Shown here: positions 61,466 to 64,000 of the stretch, piece by piece | Numbering within the stretch: the stretch's first letter is position 1 | Layout: each line of letters begins with the position of its first letter | NCBI RefSeq assembly: GCF_000376565.1 | Contig: NZ_BARG01000096.1 | Span: forward strand, 1-64,000 | Source: Streptomyces hokutonensis | Lineage (GTDB): Bacteria > Actinomycetota > Actinomycetes > Streptomycetales > Streptomycetaceae | Direction of reading: 5' to 3' | Length of the DNA stretch: 64,000 nt | Notes under the pieces: generated by a model | Told to the model about the DNA's origin: nothing | The model's input: only the letters and a program-made list of their open reading frames with translations | The model's database searches: none | Position numbers and translations under genes: made by a program

Positions 61466-62464
61466 GTGGACATCGACATGAGTGCCCTGCGGGGCCTGGT
61501 ACGGGAGAAGGAGATCTCCTTCGACCTGCTGGTCGGAGCGATCGAGTCGGCCCTCCTCATCGCCTACCACCGCACCGAGGGAAGCCGCCGCCACGCGCGC
61601 GTGGTGCTCGACCGTGAGAACGGCCATGTGACGGTCTGGGCGAAAGAGGACCCCGAGGACCTGGAGGAGGGGGAGGAGCCGCGCGAGTTCGACGACACCC
61701 CGTCCGACTTCGGCCGGATCGCCGCCACCACCGCCAAGCAGGTCATCCTGCAGCGGCTGCGGGACGCCGAGGACGAGGTGACGTTCGGCGAGTTCGCCGG
61801 CCGTGAGGGCGACATCGTCGCCGGTGTGGTCCAGCAGGGCCGCGACCCGAAGAACGTGCTCGTCGACATCGGCAAGCTGGAGGCCATCCTGCCGGTGCAG
61901 GAGCAGGTGCCGGGCGAGGAGTACCCGCACGGGCTGCGCCTGCGGTCGTACGTCGTCCGGGTGGCGAAGGGCATGCGCGGTCCGTCCGTGACCCTGTCCC
62001 GTACGCACCCCAACCTGGTGAAGGCGCTGTTCGCCATGGAGGTGCCGGAGGTCGCCGACGGGTCGGTGGAGATCGCCGCCATCGCGCGTGAGGCCGGCCA
62101 CCGCACGAAGATCGCCGTCCGCTCCACCCGCAGCGGCCTGAACGCCAAGGGCGCCTGCATCGGCCCCATGGGCGGCCGGGTGCGCGCGGTGATGGGCGAG
62201 CTGCACGGCGAGAAGATCGACATCGTCGACTGGTCGGACGACCCGGCCGAGATGGTGGCCAACGCGCTGTCCCCGGCGCGGGTCTCCAAGGTCGAGGTGG
62301 TGGACCTCGCGACCCGTTCCGCGCGCGTGACGGTGCCGGACTACCAGCTGTCGCTGGCGATCGGCAAGGAAGGGCAGAATGCCCGGCTCGCGGCCCGCCT
62401 CACGGGCTGGCGGATCGACATCCGTCCGGACACCGAACAGCCGTCCGACCAGCCAGGGGAATAG
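61466..62464 (+). CDS. nusA: Transcription factor NusA
   Basis: The protein has 332 aa. N-terminal RNA-polymerase-binding domain, an S1 domain (about 115-190) and two KH domains with GPMGGRVRAVMGELHGEKIDIV and AIGKEGQNARLAARLTGWRIDI. It lacks the two C-terminal acidic repeats of E. coli NusA, as usual for actinobacteria. It controls pausing, termination and antitermination. The GTG start follows GGAGGCGTAGCC, 2 bases after rimP. Confidence 0.95.
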   Translation: MDIDMSALRGLVREKEISFDLLVGAIESALLIAYHRTEGSRRHARVVLDRENGHVTVWAKEDPEDLEEGEEPREFDDTPSDFGRIAATTAKQVILQRLRDAEDEVTFGEFAGREGDIVAGVVQQGRDPKNVLVDIGKLEAILPVQEQVPGEEYPHGLRLRSYVVRVAKGMRGPSVTLSRTHPNLVKALFAMEVPEVADGSVEIAAIAREAGHRTKIAVRSTRSGLNAKGACIGPMGGRVRAVMGELHGEKIDIVDWSDDPAEMVANALSPARVSKVEVVDLATRSARVTVPDYQLSLAIGKEGQNARLAARLTGWRIDIRPDTEQPSDQPGE

Positions 62465-62554
62465 TTCTCGGCCGCCAGTGGCTTAGATCACGACAACAGC
62501 CGTTCGATTCTTGCCCCGAAGGGGTGAGGTCGGTGCGGGGAGGTAGACTTAGAC

Positions 62555-62833
62555 GTGTCTGGCCGGACGCGAGCCCGCGCATGCCCTGAACGCACCTGTG
62601 TGGGGTGTCGGGAGCGAGCGGCCAAGAAGGAACTGCTGCGGATCGTGGCGGTCGAGGGCGAATGCGTCCCCGATCATCGCGGTACGCTGCCCGGCCGGGG
62701 CGCATATCTGCACCCCGCCCTGGTCTGTCTCGACCTGGCGGTACGCCGCCGGGCGTTCCCACGGGCGCTGCGTGCCCAGGGGACGCTCGACACAAAGGCG
62801 TTGCGTCTCCACGTCGAGCAGGCAACACCGTAA
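62555..62833 (+). CDS. YlxR family (DUF448) RNA-binding-like protein
   Basis: The protein has 92 aa. The YlxR signature is ERTCVGCRERAAKKELLRIV, followed by GRGAYLHPALVCLDLAVRRRAFPRAL. These small basic proteins sit between nusA and infB in many bacteria and may bind RNA. The GTG start has a GGGGAGG 11 bases upstream. Confidence 0.92.
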   Translation: MSGRTRARACPERTCVGCRERAAKKELLRIVAVEGECVPDHRGTLPGRGAYLHPALVCLDLAVRRRAFPRALRAQGTLDTKALRLHVEQATP

Positions 62834-62897
62834 GAGCGAGTCGTACGGAACCTCCGTGCGGCCCGGTATTCCGCGAGTTGGAAGTAGGTCGAGATTG

Positions 62898-62942
62898 CGA
62901 TGAGCACTCGATGAGCACGCGATGAGTACGCCCATGAAGTAG
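62898..62942 (+). other. Three tandem ATGA-coupled mini-ORFs before infB
   Basis: Three 11-base tandem units (CGATGAGCACT, CGATGAGCACG, CGATGAGTACG) create consecutive tiny frames: ATG at 62900 (MSTR-stop), 62911 (MSTR-stop) and 62922 (MSTPMK-stop), each start overlapping the previous stop as ATGA. The last stops at 62942, 38 bases before the infB GTG. No strong ribosome site precedes the first ATG. Confidence 0.6.
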
Positions 62943-62979
62943 CGACGGTCCGGACGCACCCGGACCTAAAAGGAGCGAA

Positions 62980-64000
62980 GTGGCTAAGGTCCGGGTATAC
63001 GAACTCGCCAAGGAGTTCGGGGTGGAGAGCAAGGTCGTCATGGCCAAGCTCCAAGAACTCGGTGAATTTGTCCGTTCGGCGTCCTCGACGATCGAGGCGC
63101 CCGTTGTACGCAAGCTGACAGACGCCCTCCAGCAGGGCAGCGGAGGCGGCAAGCCCGCCCCCGCACGCAAGGCTGCCCCGGCACGTCCGGGCGCCCCCTC
63201 TCCGGCGCAGGGTGCCCGTCCGGGCCCCGCCGCGCCGCGTCCGCCGGCCCCGAAGCCGGTCGTCGCGGACAGCGCCGCCGCGGCTCCCGCAGCCCCGGCC
63301 GCGCCCGCAGCCCCGGCCTCCACCGGTGGTCCCCGTCCGGGCCCGAGGCCCGCGCCGCGGCCCGCCCCGGTCTCGCCGGCGCCGACCGCGCCCGAGTTCA
63401 CCGCGCCTCCGGCGGCTCCCGCGGCTCCGGCCGCCCCTGCCTCCACCGGCGGTTCCGCACCTCGTCCGGGCGCCCCGCGTCCGGCGAGCCAGGCGCCCCG
63501 TCCGGGCGCTGCACGTCCGGCCGGTCCCGGTCAGGGCGGTCAGGGTCGTGGCGACCGCCCCGAGCGTGGCGGCGACCGTCCCGGCGCTCCGCGTCCGGGT
63601 GGCCAGGGCGCACGCCCCGGTGCTCGTCCGGCCGGTCCCCGTCCGGGCAACAACCCCTTCACCTCCGGCGGCTCCACCGGCATGGCGCGCCCCGGCGCGC
63701 CCCGTCCCGGTGCCCCGCGTCCCGGCGGCCAGGACCGCCCGGGCGGTGCTCCCGGCGGCGCTCCGCGTCCGCAGGGTGCCGGTCAGGGTGGTCCCCGTCC
63801 CCAGGGTGCCGCGGGCGGTCCCCGTCCCGGTGCTCCGGGTGGCGCGCGTCCGACCCCGGGCGGCATGCCCCGTCCGCAGGGCGGCGCTCCGCGTCCGGGC
63901 GGTGGCCCCGGTGGCAACCGTCCGAACCCCGGCATGATGCCGCAGCGTCCCGCTGCCGGTAGCAGCCCCCGTCCCGGTGGCGGCCCCGGTGGCCGTGGTC
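62980..64000 (+). CDS. infB: Translation initiation factor IF-2 (5' part)
   Basis: Partial; 340 codons to the window edge. The IF-2 N-terminal helix domain is clear (AKVRVYELAKEFGVESKVVMAKLQELGEFVRSASSTI). A long Pro/Gly/Ala/Arg low-complexity linker follows, with many RPGAPRPGG-type units, as in Streptomyces IF-2. The GTPase core lies beyond 64000. The GTG start follows AAAAGGAGC. Confidence 0.95.
   Translation, partial: MAKVRVYELAKEFGVESKVVMAKLQELGEFVRSASSTIEAPVVRKLTDALQQGSGGGKPAPARKAAPARPGAPSPAQGARPGPAAPRPPAPKPVVADSAAAAPAAPAAPAAPASTGGPRPGPRPAPRPAPVSPAPTAPEFTAPPAAPAAPAAPASTGGSAPRPGAPRPASQAPRPGAARPAGPGQGGQGRGDRPERGGDRPGAPRPGGQGARPGARPAGPRPGNNPFTSGGSTGMARPGAPRPGAPRPGGQDRPGGAPGGAPRPQGAGQGGPRPQGAAGGPRPGAPGGARPTPGGMPRPQGGAPRPGGGPGGNRPNPGMMPQRPAAGSSPRPGGGPGGRG

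Noticed and set aside
63150..64000. Repeat-rich DNA in infB, considered as a tandem array or CRISPR
   Set aside because: The repeats are irregular codons for a Pro/Gly-rich IF-2 linker; there are no constant repeats with unique spacers.
1..64000. tRNA genes, CRISPR arrays, insertion sequences, att sites
   Set aside because: None was found by eye. There were no terminal inverted repeats with a transposase, no integrase and no cloverleaf-like sequences.

Overview
The window is high-GC actinobacterial DNA that reads as a Streptomyces core chromosome. Codon third positions are almost all G/C. GTG starts and 1- or 4-base start/stop overlaps are common, Tat lipoproteins are frequent, and short GC-rich intergenic repeats of the kind dispersed in Streptomyces recur. 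From memory, the order polyamine transporter, chitinase, gabT, dxr-rseP-ispG, proS, rimP-nusA-ylxR-infB matches the Streptomyces coelicolor core around SCO5650-SCO5706, with a large carbohydrate island inserted in it. No tRNA, rRNA, CRISPR array, IS element or prophage was seen.

Region 1 (1-20.9 kb): nitrogen and polyamine use. After a DUF4190 membrane protein, a 970-base repeat-rich gap and a NADAR-family gene comes an operon for polyamine import (potD-A-B-C), flanked by an aminobutyraldehyde-type dehydrogenase and a PuuB-like FAD oxidase. Further on, gabT, a PucR-type regulator and a second aldehyde dehydrogenase supply the GABA to succinate end of the route. Between these lie a short protein of unknown role, a secreted GH18 chitinase whose promoter carries a DasR-type (dre) palindrome, a PAP2 phosphatase and a chromosomal VirD4/TraG-like ATPase.

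Region 2 (20.9-39.8 kb): a dense locus whose enzymes fit complete xyloglucan use. Two secreted GH12 endoglucanases and a secreted GH74-like propeller protein act outside. A binding-protein ABC importer without its own ATPase brings oligosaccharides in. Cytoplasmic GH95 (fucose), GH42 (galactose), GH31 (xylose) and GH3 (glucose) enzymes dismantle them. A LacI regulator sits in the locus. The 14-bp palindrome TCGAAGCGCTTCGA occurs in full three times and once in near-identical form, only in the two divergent promoter regions of this locus. The GH74-like protein appears to lack the family's catalytic acid.

Region 3 (39.9-50 kb): an acyl-CoA dehydrogenase, a lamin-tail secreted protein, the MEP isoprenoid genes dxr and ispG flanking an M50 site-2 protease, two GNAT acetyltransferases and proS.

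Region 4 (50-60.7 kb): a five-gene redox operon (Ser-rich anchored protein, ApbE flavin transferase, ferric-reductase-like membrane protein, NuoF-like flavo-Fe-S protein, small ferredoxin). Next is a double-AsnC regulator divergent from an M20 hydrolase / DUF3311 / Na+-solute symporter / amidohydrolase operon. Then come a phosphotransferase-fold protein that has lost its catalytic residues and a DUF4439 / Tat-lipoprotein pair.

Region 5 (60.9-64 kb): the conserved rimP-nusA-ylxR-infB operon, with three tandem ATGA-coupled mini-ORFs just before infB. infB runs off the right edge.

All functional statements come from reading motifs and context; no database search was run.
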